From Magicicada septendecula (Eukaryota > Arthropoda > Insecta > Hemiptera > Cicadidae): DNA of 64,000 bases. The first letter of the stretch is position 1. Each line of letters opens with the position of its first letter. Of the stretch, positions 47,150-58,369 are shown piece after piece. The position numbers were made by a program, and so were the translations under genes. Location of the stretch: positions 85,489,654 to 85,553,653 of the forward strand of contig CM068367.1 in NCBI GenBank assembly GCA_034769895.1, written 5' to 3'. The notes below the pieces were generated by a model. It was not told the DNA's origin. It searched no databases and saw only the letters and a list, made by a program, of their open reading frames with translations.

Positions 47150-49390
47150 ATTATTAGTATTAATAATATCTTCTTCTGATAGTTCCTATCCGTTTCGGAT
47201 ATTGGATATCATACAGACATATTAACCCCGACAGTGGGCTTAAACCTGTCCACGAAAAGGCCGAGCAGCCAAAATTATTCCGCCTGGTCCGAGCTATGCA
47301 GCTGTGATCAAGCGCTCACCCACAAAATGGACCGAAGATTTTATTAGTTGTCAGACTTTCTTGCCGGCTACGACCTGCAGAAAGTCGCTGAAACCTTCGG
47401 CCCATCCGTGAGAGCTTGGACACTACTAAGTCCTTAAAACGTTCCTGGTAGAAGCTTTTCGTGCGTCAGGATTGTTATGAACAACGGTTGAACGCGGCAA
47501 TTCCTTAAGTGAGATCTACGAATAGTGGTGGGATACAAACGGTACGTCTCGCACTTCGGCATCCTCAGCTCTTAGATTTCGTTGTCCTTCACAAGTCTGA
47601 TGTGATTCTCTTCGGTGAGACGCATCTGAAGCTGCAACGACGGTTTCGATTACCAAACTACGTGCGCTACAGGCGACAACGACTGGCTCGCAGGTGGCAA
47701 AGCCGTCGCAGTGAAAGCGTTTCTTTACCATCAGTAGGTTGACTTAGCATAGCGGCGGCACGTGCAGTGCGCCTCGGTAGACTTGGAAATCGAATCGTGG
47801 TGTCTGGTTATAACCCTCCCCACTTGGAGTTTCTAAACGGCTTGGAGGCCTAAACTGTAAGCACCCCGACTAGGTAGCCGGCTGCAGAACCCAAACGATG
47901 ACCGCTTACGCAATTATGAAGATACGGGTAGGGTAATGGTCCTCGGACCGCCTCAGCCTATTTATTGTGGGTCATAGTCGATACCCGCCCACATGTAAGG
48001 AACAGAGCCGAGCTGGCCAGCACCCCATCGTTCGAGACGAGCGGTTCTGCGTTTTGTCGCCGCTAATCTAAGCAAGTGTCTCTCGACACTGTCCAGTTTG
48101 TCAATGAGACGGTAACCTCATTCCGTCGTCTCGGTGGCGAAAGTGTCCTCCCGGATGAAGCCTGGGGTTCACGCCCGACTACCAGCGCATACCCGCTGAG
48201 ATGACTTAACCTGCTCACGAGGAGATCGCGTTCGGAATCGCTGGCAGCGATACGTGATCCGGCCGCGTTTAATAGAGCGACTAATAAGTTGTATCGTGGC
48301 ATGCTGGCGTTCCATAGACGTTGATGGGAGCTGGCTGTAGCACAGATATCCACATCCGGTCCGTTCCAGAATCGTAACGTCTGGCGAATTCGCGGTGCTC
48401 TAACACTGGGATATGCGCAGACGTGCGCAGATTCGGTGGTTAATTTCTCGGCTACGTGGAGGAAAGGGCCGAGTTCTTGGCTGATTGCTCAAGTCTCTCA
48501 GCTCTCAGGTGTCCTGTACATGGTCACGAAAATCCGTTTCTCAGACTGCTACATTCAGTGGATTTGTAGTAGATTTCTGTGAGATAGCAGCTTCCGAGTG
48601 AGAATAGAGCCTGATGTCCTCGGCATTCTTCTGTTCTCGATGTTTACCAACGGCACACGCCGGGTTTCTAGAATAAGGCTATACTTGCGGACGTCACGCC
48701 AGTGTTTGTTGCCGAACAGATCGTAAATTTTGTCGCTATCAAACTCCATCATTGATTCGATGGATACATTAGATGCATACGTTGAGCAGCCCGATCGCTA
48801 TCAATAGTGCCGCTGTAATATTCTTGCGACGAAGAAGACCCAGTCGAACTGCGTGGACCACCAGTGTTAAATGCCTCAAGCTTCATCGCATCTGCTAGAC
48901 TCATCTAGCGCATCTTTGCACAGACGATCAGACAACGCGCTTCGGCACAACTCTATAAATTATGGTCTGTGCTTTCGTGTCCGGCGATGATTCCAGCTTG
49001 GTAGTATTTATAATCAACACTTGTTTGTTACTTGAGATTACCTGTGCTTGTCTGGTGTAATTATATCTGGTCGCCTGTCGTAGAAAGACTTTCCAAAGCA
49101 TACCCGACCGGGAACTGAAGTTACTCTGTAAAAGTCTCCCGCTGGTTCTCTTTGTAGTGCACACCGAAGAGGACTAGATGTCCGCTCTGCTAATGACACG
49201 CTGTAACACTTGGCGAGTAGATTCTATGCTCGCCGCGAGAATTGTTACCATCAATTCCCTGATTGTCGGATTCAGTAACTATCGTCCAAGGCCAGGTGAC
49301 TCTTGGAACGCCCCCGTTGTTAGTACCAGTGGAGTAGTGTAGCAGTAGGTCATCGCTTGACCCCCTCTCTCAACTAATAAGAAAAACAAA
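47150..49390 (+). mobile_element. Degenerate jockey-like non-LTR retrotransposon
   Basis: A GC-richer block. Around 47570-47680 one frame reads LLDFVVLHKSDVILFGETH and then RFRLPNYVRYRR, the N-terminal half of the APE-type endonuclease of jockey-clade elements. After frameshifts, RIVVSGYNPP (about 47795) gives its next conserved part. Around 48180-48310, translated scraps (RWQRYV then RLIERL) look like the linker before reverse transcriptase. Stops and indels are everywhere. It ends near 49380 with an A-rich aagaaaaacaaataaataaa. Such proteins nick target DNA and copy the element RNA. This copy is dead. Confidence 0.58.
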
Positions 49391-50040
49391 TAAATAAATA
49401 GTAACTGAAATTCAAAAGGACCCAATGACAGAAGACCTTAAATGAGACTCAGAACACCACACGATTCGTGCTACCCACAAGCCTGGCTGCCAGGCCAGTT
49501 GAGTTTTGTGAGTACAAGCAATAAGGCATGCTGTAAAAACATATGCTACTGTCTGGCCACGACTGGATGATCGAGGCTGCTCTCCCCCACCACGTAGCCA
49601 ATTGTAAGTGAGGTAAGGAGAAATATGTGTACTACCCGTTTGGTTTACACCCACTTAGCCTACTGTAGTACCCGGCCATGCTTATCCCACCTTACACAAT
49701 GCTCAATCATCAAATCGCGGCCAGACAGTATTAGTGAATGTGTCAAGTGTTCATTTGTTTAGTTGTGTGTTGGACTATTGTATTTATTCAATTTAGTGGC
49801 TCACTATTGTGATATGATTGTGTTTAGACATAGACAAGCAATAATGGTCTAGGAGAGCAGTTTTGTCCCTAGTGTAAAACTGTGAAAAACATGAAATAAT
49901 TTATTATACCAAGAAGCTTTCCAAAGTAGAGTAACATTATTGCATGACTAACAGAGAGTTGCTGGCTGTTATCTGAGCTTTGAAAACACTTCCATAAATA
50001 TCTGTATTAAAGATATAGAAGACCGGTTAGCAAGGCGCCT
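49391..50040. other. No gene recognised
   Basis: Moderately AT-rich, without clear repeats or coding motifs. Short open frames lack support. Confidence 0.4.
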
Positions 50041-50043
50041 TGA

Positions 50044-50045
<2 letters not shown>

Positions 50046-50074
<29 letters not shown>

Positions 50075-50150
50075 CTTCTTCTTCTTCTTCTTCTTCTTCT
50101 TCTTCTTCTTCTTCTTCTTCTTCTTCTTCTTCTTCTTCTTCTTCTTCTTC
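50046..50150. repeat. (TTC)35 microsatellite, tail of a LINE
   Basis: 35 uninterrupted TTC units. On the minus strand this is a (GAA)n tail directly after the LINE 3' end at 50151-50380. The poly-Phe open frame is an artefact. Confidence 0.95.
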
Positions 50151-50380
50151 ACTTCAAGGATAAGGTTATATAAACCTGTTCTGACACCCATCTCATCCTC
50201 AGACGACCCATGTCTCTTCTACCAATGGCTTTATAATTTTGGGTACTATAAGTTTTATAAAGTTTTACTGGCCTGTTGCACAGCCTCCTACTAGGAGAAC
50301 CAGAGACTCTTCTGTTAGGGTTACCATACCTTAGCCAAAAGCCCCCCGTTTTGAGGAGCAGGAGATTTTCCCTCACTCTT
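50151..50380 (-). mobile_element. 5'-truncated LINE 3' end
   Basis: On the minus strand one frame ends AIGRRDMGRLRMRW and a few residues later enters the (GAA)n tail. Glycine-Arg-Arg, GR-R-RW is the closing motif of ORF2 in RTE-like and some jockey-like elements. Its flanking sequence (acttcaaggataaggttata) resembles the inverse of that before the GAA tract at 58097. The 5' limit is not defined. Confidence 0.55.
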
Positions 50381-50502
50381 CTCTTTCTGAGATAGGATTT
50401 GGTGGCTTTGTATCAGTTATTCTGATACTGAACATTTCTTAGTATTTCCAGTGCTCATGTAACAGCATCAGTGAGCACTCTAAGATCCTAAGCTACCCAA
50501 AA

Positions 50503-50715
50503 TTAAGAAATTAGAATGAAAAAAGAAAGACACCCTAGCCCTCGAGTACTCTACTAGCATCGGGGTCAGAAAAGAACAAGAGTCAGTCAAGAGAGACTAG
50601 ACAGGAAAGGTTAAAGGAAGGGATCTCACCCAAGACAAGTTGAAGCAAAGTGAGAATCTTGCTAGGGCACATCGGGATTGCCAAGCCCGTATCCACAAGT
50701 TGTGGACCCCTGATG
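50503..50715 (+). repeat. 210-bp interspersed repeat, copy 1
   Basis: From taagaaattagaatgaaaaa to gtggacccctgatg. It matches 57689-57895 with about one difference per ten bases, including gggatctcacccaagacaa and gcacatcgggattgccaa. Non-coding. It occurs near a LINE 3' end in both places, so it may be part of the same LINE family's ORF2 or 3' region. Confidence 0.85.
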
Positions 50716-52523
50716 TAGGCTTAAACGTTTACAAGAATCAAAATTCAAGGTACAACATCAGTGAGGTAATGCAGAAGACTGACATGTCAGAAGACTGGTG
50801 ACTTGCTGCAGAAACCCAACAAAACCCTGTAACCCATGTGACCTATTTCCAATGTCCATGAGAAACAAATTTATGTAATTGATGTATTATTCATTTTAAT
50901 TACATAAACATATAATTAGGAAAGTTATTTGGAAATATAAAATAAAAATATAAAAGCATTGTTAAGTTGCTAATAAAGAAGAACCACAAAATTTCAAGGT
51001 ATTTTAATACAAACAAAGCACAAATATCCTTTAAAAAATAATTTAAAAGTAATTCCCAAACTTCAAATTATTTGCTAAAAAAATTGCTGGTGAAACAAAA
51101 CTTTTTTTTTTTTAAATTCTGATATATGTAAATTATATTGGTTCAATTTTTGTCTAAGACCATCATATCTGAAATATGATCAATCCACATGGTGTTTCAT
51201 TACGCTCATTCAATAAAAAGACACAAACTTACAACATTGATATTTTTGTTTGGTTAAATTATATTGAGAATAACAGTGTTTATTACTCATGTATATTTTA
51301 CACCCAAGAAAAATCCATCCCTCTCCTCCCACACTCACACATTCTTAATTTAGGCTGAACTTCGAATTTTAAATTTAAAATAGGATTCTATAATATATTA
51401 TGTTATTGTATTTAGTTTTAAGTGTGTTACTTACTTATTTTAATTATTTTGATGGACAGATTTTAGTAGAGTTTAAATAAATATGACATAGTAATGAAAA
51501 AAATATTTGTTTGCTTAATTTGCAATTTAAATTCAAAATATTTAGGGTGGGTATCTACTTTTTAGCGTTAAAACAAATGGAAGTTGTATTACTTAAAATA
51601 AAAGTATACACAATTCCGTAGGTGTAGACAAAATTTCAAGAAGATTCATATTATTTCATGTGTGTGCAATACAGACACACACACATATGAGTTTATTGAT
51701 TACAGTCAGTGATTGAAACCTACCTTCTTAAAATTTTAATAAAGAGCAACTTGGTTGTGGCCACAATATTTGTGCCCAATGACCTCAATTACGGCATACA
51801 GCTTTTGTCTTTTGTTTGTTGTGTATGTGTTTCTTTATAAACAAAAAATTATATATAAATACATTTGTCATTTATACAACAAATTCAATTTTCTTCCCAA
51901 TAAGCAATCATGCGACTTTTTTTATTTTTTTGATTGGCTATCAGTTATTTATTAAGAGTCTGATATGACGCGACTGTACAAAATCGTCAGAAGTCCACAT
52001 TTTTACTCTTCGAATCTGTCGCTATTGCACATGGCCTAGTGCATGTGTGCCATTTGAGAATGTTATTTTCTGCATTAATTTTACTGAATACAGCAGTGTT
52101 CTATGTCGATACAAATGATTTTCACTACCTGGAAACAGATGTTATTGGTAATTACACAGTTGGTAAGTTGATTGTTTTAATGTAATTGTTGAATGAAAAG
52201 CTATTAGTTCTGTGCATATGTAACTGTGATTTTTCTCGATAATAATTACGTTGTAATGCATACTGTCTTCTTTCAATATTGAGTGAAAGGACATTTGGCC
52301 ATTATATGTCAAGTGATCTTGTGTCAAAATATTTAATTTCCATAAGTTTGTTTCTGTCTTTCTATATATATGATTTTTACTTTTTATTTTTATATTAAAA
52401 ACATCATACATTTCAGTTTTTATGTTATAAACTAAATTAATGCTAGTTTTCAATTAATTAAGCAGATTTAGAATCCACTATTATAAATGTATTTATATTT
52501 ACTCACATTATTCTTGTTCTTCT
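50716..52523. other. AT-rich sequence, nothing recognised
   Basis: Contains a short (CA)n at about 51674. No feature supported on either strand. Confidence 0.4.
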
Positions 52524-52710
52524 AATTTATAATAAATAATAATACTTTATATTTTAAAACAAGAATATATTTTATGTTTTTTTGCTTACAATATTTTGAC
52601 AGTTTTTTTTTAATTTACTGTCATCATCAGAAGTATAATTTATAATGTATATAATATAAAACAAAATATATTCTTGTTTAAAAATATAAAATATTATTAT
52701 TTATTATAAA
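52524..52710. mobile_element. MITE with about 50-bp inverted repeats
   Basis: The left arm 52524-52579 (atttataataaataataata ... aacaagaatatatttt) is inverted at 52667-52710. The 90-bp centre includes gacag(t)9 and tcatcatcagaag. No ORF. It is very AT-rich, so a chance palindrome is less likely than a MITE because of the length and the aacaagaatatatttt core. Confidence 0.75.
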
Positions 52711-53480
52711 TGTTTATAAATTTACATACTGGTATGTTTTAAAGTATGATGTTTATTTATAAATGAATTATTGTGCAGCAAGAAAATTTTACTTTTTAAA
52801 GAAAATGTGCACAGTTCATTGGTTGTAAACTATCATTACCAGACACAGAATTTGAAATTGTATGTATATTTGTGTTAATCATATCTATTTTTTTAAATTC
52901 CTTTTTGTATTTTGTATACCTGTTAATGATGGTTTATAATCATTGAAGTACAGTATGTGTAATTTCTTAAAACAAATCCTCCCTGAATATTAAGTAACTG
53001 TATATTATATTTACTAAAATAAAAACTTTGGATAAATGACAGAATTGTTGTCATACCATTATTTTAATAGCTTAAAGGCTATATTAAATATTAAATATTA
53101 AATACAAGTACTGTTATTATACCACTAAAAGAAGGAGCCCATAAGGGCGCGATAGGTTCCATACTGAAGTAATGCGCTAAGTGGTTTCAGGATGGATATG
53201 AATGCCTGAGTTAGAGGTGGGTTTTTTAGTGGGTGAGAGTCCCACACACTAGCGGAAGCACGAGCCTCCTCTAACGGTGCGTACAGCACTTTTCCCCCTC
53301 TATTAAATATATACATATATATATTGCAACGGAACACAGGATGATAATCTATGTTGTTTGTATCAGAGCACATGGATGACGAGCATTTTCTTGTTTAAAT
53401 TTGTTTTATATAATATTTTGTCTTTTAACCGTACGTTTTGTATTTAGAAATGGATAAGCATGTAGGGTATACCAAACTCT
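52711..53480. other. AT-rich, with a GC-richer patch at 53130-53310
   Basis: The patch (gaaggagcccataagggcgc to ttttccccctc) stands out in composition. Its minus-strand frame (LYAPLEEARASASVWDSHPL) is open for 80 codons but not recognised. It may be an old transposon piece. Confidence 0.35.
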
Positions 53481-54632
53481 TCATAAAAAGATGTTCTATA
53501 TTGTATTATATTTTTTGTGTGAATTTGTGCGCGTGTGCAGGTGTAATAATGTGTGATCGCTATAGCTTCAGTGGTAGTTAACCGATTGACATGAAACTTT
53601 GACAAGGAATTATTTAGATAAATAGCTTCAATTTGTGTATACTCTGAGGTTCATAACTATTTTAGAAATATGTTCTTTTTTAAGTGAAGAAAAACTCAAT
53701 TGTAACTCTTATCAATGATAGGGTAATAAAATTCGTAGATAATTCCATGCAGGCCTTTGCTAAATTATACAAAGTTTTTCAGGGAATTTGTATATCTGTT
53801 TGTTCCATCAATCATGTGACTTGGGCTTAGCCAATCAGAATACACTAAATTCAGTAAGATTCATTCGTTGTAGAGTTAGGATGGACAGTTATGCTTTAGC
53901 ATCTGCAAGGGGAAGTTATGCCCAGTGAAGAGAGTTGTTCTCTTACGAACATAGAAATATCATATAGAAAATAAACCTTGATAATTCTTAATGAAGTTTT
54001 GCGTTAAGAACCGAGTGGGTAAAATAGTTAGATAAAAATTATAATATAATATAGTGCTGTTTTGTGTTAGTTCAAGATATCCGCTTAGGGAAGTTAAAGA
54101 CACTTCAAGATATCGTGGAAGGTGTACGTTTAATGAACACTTTAATGAACATTAATCAATACACATATTAACCCTGAGATTAAGAAAATATAAAGTATAA
54201 ATTAATAATAAACTGTACGAGTGAAATTTATAATCATTGTGAGTGAACAATTTATGAAGAAACTAATTAATGTTAGCAGTCAAACATAATAACAACGAGA
54301 CTCATTGAAATATCGCCGCGGGAAGACGCCAGGACGAAGAGGACACCAGGAAGGAGTGACGCTGTAGAAGAGGACGACAAGACAAAGAGGACGCCAGGAC
54401 GAAGAGGACACCAGGAAGGAGTGACGCTGAAGAAGAGGACGCCAGGAAAGGAACGACGAGAGGAGAGGAGGACGTTGCAGCAACCAAGTAAAATCGAGTT
54501 ATATTATCGAACAATATAAATTATTATTTCTGTGATCAATACATGACAATTTATGATACAATATACATCTTTAAAAACTATATTTGTGTGTATAATAAAT
54601 AATTTTTCATCTCCTCAAAAAAAAAAAAAAAT
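53481..54632 (+). other. Possible retroposed transcript ending in poly(A)
   Basis: The right end has aataaataatttttcatctc and then a run of 14-15 A (54618-54632), as in a polyadenylated transcript copied back to DNA. A CCAAT box (gccaatcag, 53829) and a purine-rich minisatellite (54325) lie upstream. No ORF is recognised and target duplications were not found, so the left limit is arbitrary. Confidence 0.3.
54325..54447 (+). repeat. Purine-rich minisatellite, 65-bp unit, about 1.9 copies
   Basis: gacgccaggacgaagaggac and aaggagtgacgctg recur at 54325 and 54390, followed by a partial third start at 54438. The plus strand is strongly A/G-rich. Confidence 0.85.
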
Positions 54633-54756
54633 TCTTATGCAACGGTTCAAATTTGATTATACTAATAAGGATATGGTGAGTGTGTGAAATTTACAAACAC
54701 GTCAATACAGAGGAGATGACAAATTATTTATGGGACAGTGCGCCCTACAGCAGCCT

Positions 54757-54875
54757 GTGAAGAAGCTTTTTAAAAGCGAAAACCAGTTAAGGCTATAAGG
54801 TAAAACTTTTACATTTTTACCTATAAAAAACTTTGTGTTCCGAGTCAGTAGTGAATTAATTATATTTATATATTA
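54757..54875 (+). repeat. Isolated arm of the 33095 foldback element
   Basis: gaagaagctttttaaaagcg, then gtaaaacttttacattttta, ending gtagtgaattaattatattt. It matches the right arm 33312-33427 in the same orientation. No second arm is present. Confidence 0.85.
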
Positions 54876-55821
54876 TCATTATTGTTAATTAGCGTCCTCA
54901 AAGAAACTTGTTTTTAGGCAGAACTCTGAAGCCTTCATAAATAATCCTTCAGCAACCTAGAGCTCATTTAAAGCTTATATTTTCTCTTTTAGACTTGATT
55001 TAGGTCTTAACAGATAAAGATTGTCTTCAGCCTTATATTAGAGTTGTATGGTTACCACAGTGGAGGGTAGTGGGGAGTTTTAAATAACAAATTGGAGACT
55101 TCAAGTGGCAATCTTATTTGGTAATCTTAGATTTGGTCATTTTAAAATGATCAAAGTCTGATATCAATGTATGTTTTGGACTTCAGTTATTTTAAAAGGA
55201 CCAATCCTAGAATTTTTCATTTATTACAGTTAACAGCCATTTTGGACCTTGATCCCAACATATATAAAGGAAATAAGTGTACAACTTCATAAATTGAATT
55301 TTTATTTGAGGGAAATAAAATGTTGTGCTACACAATGCTTAAGTTGTTTATCCACACATATAAATTACTATTTTTTTTCGGACCTACATTTTAAATTGTA
55401 GGTTTTCAAGTAGGCTATATCATTTTAAAACAAAAAATCAGCAATTTAGTTGTCATTAAGTTAATATGTATATGCAGAACAGAAAATCAAGTCATACTCT
55501 TATATTCAAATTTGTGCTAAATCTTTTAGAGATTGTAACTTGACTATAAAGCATTTCCAAACCTATGTTTATATGAACCTGTTTCTTTATTTCTTTACAG
55601 GCCATGCAAGTACTTCCGTTACTTTGTGAAACAACCTATAAGTACATATATATAAGTATAATATAGTATATTTTTACTTTACTAGTGTGTGTGTGTTAAA
55701 ACTGTCCTGGCTGCATAAGCCTATGAAACTTTATTAACATTGACAAGAACAGTTATTTTAAAAATTATGTGAATTAATTCTGTATGTAGCTACATGGCAT
55801 TAATTGTGTTTCCTTTTATAG
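54876..55821. other. AT-rich sequence, nothing recognised
   Basis: If the next entry is a host exon, this would be intron or upstream DNA. A pyrimidine-rich tract precedes the proposed acceptor. Confidence 0.35.
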
Positions 55822-55974
55822 TAGTTATAGTGGATCCTAACTTCATGTTTTTCGAGTATGGTGATATACAGGAAGAAATACGAGAATTAATAGAAAAAGC
55901 AAAGGAGGAATATCTTTGGCAAGGACAGTTGGTTATCAAATATTCAAGTGTGAATGACTTCAATCCAAAAGACG
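55822..55974 (+). CDS. Candidate internal exon of an unidentified host gene
   Basis: A 51-codon stretch unlike its surroundings: moderate composition, no repeats, and a protein-like peptide with DPNFMFFEYGDIQEEIRELI and KAKEEYLWQGQLVIKY. It is preceded by a good acceptor (tgtttccttttatag) ending at 55821. It is followed by GT at 55975 after aaagacg, a weak donor. The frame remains open upstream to 55794 and downstream to 55991. The helix-like charged segment and the hydrophobic strand suggest a folded protein. I do not recognise the family. No neighbouring exon was found in the window, so the gene would have long introns, or this may be a stray fragment. Confidence 0.4.
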
Positions 55975-57688
55975 GTATTACATATTTGTAGTAATGCATG
56001 TGCAACAAGCTAGAAATAAAACAGCATGTGCATGTTCTTAAAGCTGATCTGACAACATGTAGAAAGCAATTTCTCAGTTTCCTCACCCCGTCTAGCACAC
56101 CACTGAAATCATGAAGACATCTAACCAGGCACATGCGTAGTTCACTTAGCTGATTTACAGTAAATATATTATGTTCAGACATGATCCCATGCACTGGCCT
56201 ACTACTGTATTTATATTGTTCATTTCCATTTGGATGCTTTAGCGATACTTAACTGGCTGGTAAGGTGTATTACCATATGAAACAAGGCTCAGCTAATGTT
56301 TGGTAGCAGATAGTAGCAGTTCATCAGATTCCTTTCTATATATTGTCAGACTGTACTTGACTATAACAGTGTGTGTGTGCATGTATGCAAATTTGTCTTA
56401 ATTCTAGACAAATCTAGAATATGTTCAATTACAAAGGGTAAACAGGATGTTCGAAAATTGAGATCTTTAACTTAAAAATGGGATATTACCAAGAACCATG
56501 TAACCGCTGTTGCCAGTGGCAACAGTACTAGAAATAAGAAAAAAATAATATTAATTATATCACAGAATGAATACTTTTGTTATTGAATAATTTGAAATAT
56601 GAACAATATTAGTAGGAAAACTTGAAGAAAAGCATAAGAGCGCTTTAGAACTCCTGGGCACTTGCACCGTCTGTGTTGCTGGCTTGAACATCGGCAGTGC
56701 TTTACTGCCTATGGTCATTGTCCTTGTAGTAATTGTCACTGTACTGACTGTGGAGGAGGGAACACATCCGTCCACCCAATGTGTTGCCACTGTATAAACT
56801 GGCAAAACACTAAGTTAGCAGTTATGTTCGTTTTTGGATCTGGTATTTAGCAGTTACTACGTATGTACCTACTTATGTTTTGTTTTTTTAGTAATGTGTT
56901 TCTCTGTTTGTCTTTATTATTTTTAATTCGATTATTTGTGTCTTGATTTATTCTGTGTAAGTATAATGCAGTCAGATGGCGCTGAACCAGGACCTTCTTC
57001 TTCTGCCAGCGAATGATAGAAAATACTATGAAAAAACATATTTTGGCTCTGAAAAGCACACTTGGTACTAGAAAAAATTTGAATTAATTTTTAGGCCTAT
57101 CACAACCAGCAACAGCTGTTATGTACCCATGCCACACCACTGGATATTATAAACTATAGTTTTTAATGTAAAATAAATTTAAAAATCATCTTATATTTTT
57201 ACGTTTTCTTAAAATGTTTTCACTCCTTGTATAATGCGTGAGTAAAAATTAAAAACATAATATAAATTAAAAACCTTTTTAAAGAGAGGGGTATTGTTGG
57301 TTAAAAAGGTACTGTCAGGAGGGCTGCAATTTAAAAAAGCTGGAAATCACTGGTCTATGACAATATATTCTTCTTGTGGTTAAAGTATTTGACCTGTGTC
57401 TAAACTGCAAAATTGAGTTTAGTACTCGATTTTGGGTAAGAACTGTGAGCTGTGAAGTTTATGAATAGGTGTAGTATCCCAATCGAAGGTAACCAGTCTC
57501 CAGGTAGGTAGTTAGGTGATGGGGCTGCCATATTAAAGCTTCCCAACATGCCTGATTTTCTGTTGGAGTTTTCTCCCTTAGCTTTTGAGGATCCCTCCAT
57601 GCCACAAGGCAGTGGTTTTGTAATTTTTAATCAAGGCTTTCTTCCTATAGCCTTTGATGAACCAATGCCGGTCTGCAAGGCAGCAGCT
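55975..57688. other. AT-rich sequence with scattered repeat pieces
   Basis: At 56512-56523 tgttgccagtggcaaca is a perfect hairpin. At 57340-57351 gctggaaatcactg resembles a hAT right terminus (inverse CAGTGATTTCC), but no left end was found. The Cys-rich frame at 56662 has no recognised fold. Around 57430-57690 is sequence that appears to belong to the interspersed repeat that follows. Confidence 0.35.
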
Positions 57689-57895
57689 AAGGAATTAGAA
57701 TGAAAAAGGAAGACACCCTAGCCCTTGAATACTCTAATAGTGTTGGGGTCAGAAAAGAACAAGAGTCAGTCAAGAGAGACTAGACAGAAAAGATTAAGGA
57801 AGGGATCTCACCCAAGACAAATTAAAGTAAAGTGAGAATCCAGCTAGGGCACATCGGGATTGCCAAACCCGTATCCACAAGATGTGGACTCCTGA
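57689..57895 (+). repeat. 210-bp interspersed repeat, copy 2
   Basis: Twin of 50503-50715. Here it runs directly into the LINE 3' end at 57896 in the same orientation. Confidence 0.85.
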
Positions 57896-58159
57896 TGCAA
57901 AATAAAGAATACTGGATACAACACATAAGTAGAATGGGTGACTTATGGGTGAAGAATACCAAAAAAGATAATCCAGTGTAAGCCTCTTGGAGAATGAGGT
58001 AGAGGCTGACCAAGAAAACGGTGGCTGTGAAGACGGAACAGGCTGCAAGCCTAATCTTTGAAGTGGAGGAGGAGGAGGAGGAGGAGGAGGAGGGAAAGAA
58101 GAAGAAGAAGAAGAAGAAGAAGAAGAAGAAGAAGAAGAAGAAGAAGAAGAAGAAGAAGA
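57896..58159 (+). mobile_element. LINE 3' end with (GAG)n(GAA)n tail
   Basis: One frame reads RIPKKIIQCKPLGE, then (after stops) PRKRW, and ends in the tail: the common C-terminal motif of RTE-like ORF2 (R-PKK-----P-G-R--GRP-RW). Two in-frame stops show decay. The tail is (GAG)n at 58065-58093 and (GAA)21 at 58097-58159. The poly-Glu/poly-Lys open frame is an artefact of the tail. Confidence 0.65.
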
Positions 58160-58369
58160 CTGTAGTCAGAAGAAATGCTTGCCAATTTTTATTTATGTCT
58201 GACAATAATTTACAAACTCACTGCAATAAAATTTGTACTGTGGGATTGGCTCAAGATCAAGTCTATCCAAATCTGTCTACCTACTGTCAAGGTTGTATGG
58301 TCTAAAGCATGCTTTCCTGAGCTAGTAACAACACAACATCTTTATTATACAATACTGTTTTAAGCTGGC
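58160..58369. other. Spacer, nothing recognised
   Basis: No supported feature. Confidence 0.3.

Noticed and set aside
50040..50294. Open frame with a long Phe run
   Set aside because: Direct translation of the (TTC)n tract, not a gene.
54280..54514. Minus-strand Ser/Leu/Pro-rich frames
   Set aside because: Antisense of the purine-rich minisatellite, with repeats following the 65-bp unit.
56662..56850. Cys-rich 62-codon frame (CCWLEHRQCF)
   Set aside because: Looks zinc-finger-like at first sight, but spacing fits no known family, there is no splice or promoter context, and the frame is short.
57340..57351. hAT right terminus (inverse CAGTGATTTCC)
   Set aside because: No matching left terminus or repeat of the flank gtctatga was found upstream.
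58021..58305. Open frame with Glu and Lys runs
   Set aside because: Translation of the (GAG)n(GAA)n LINE tail.
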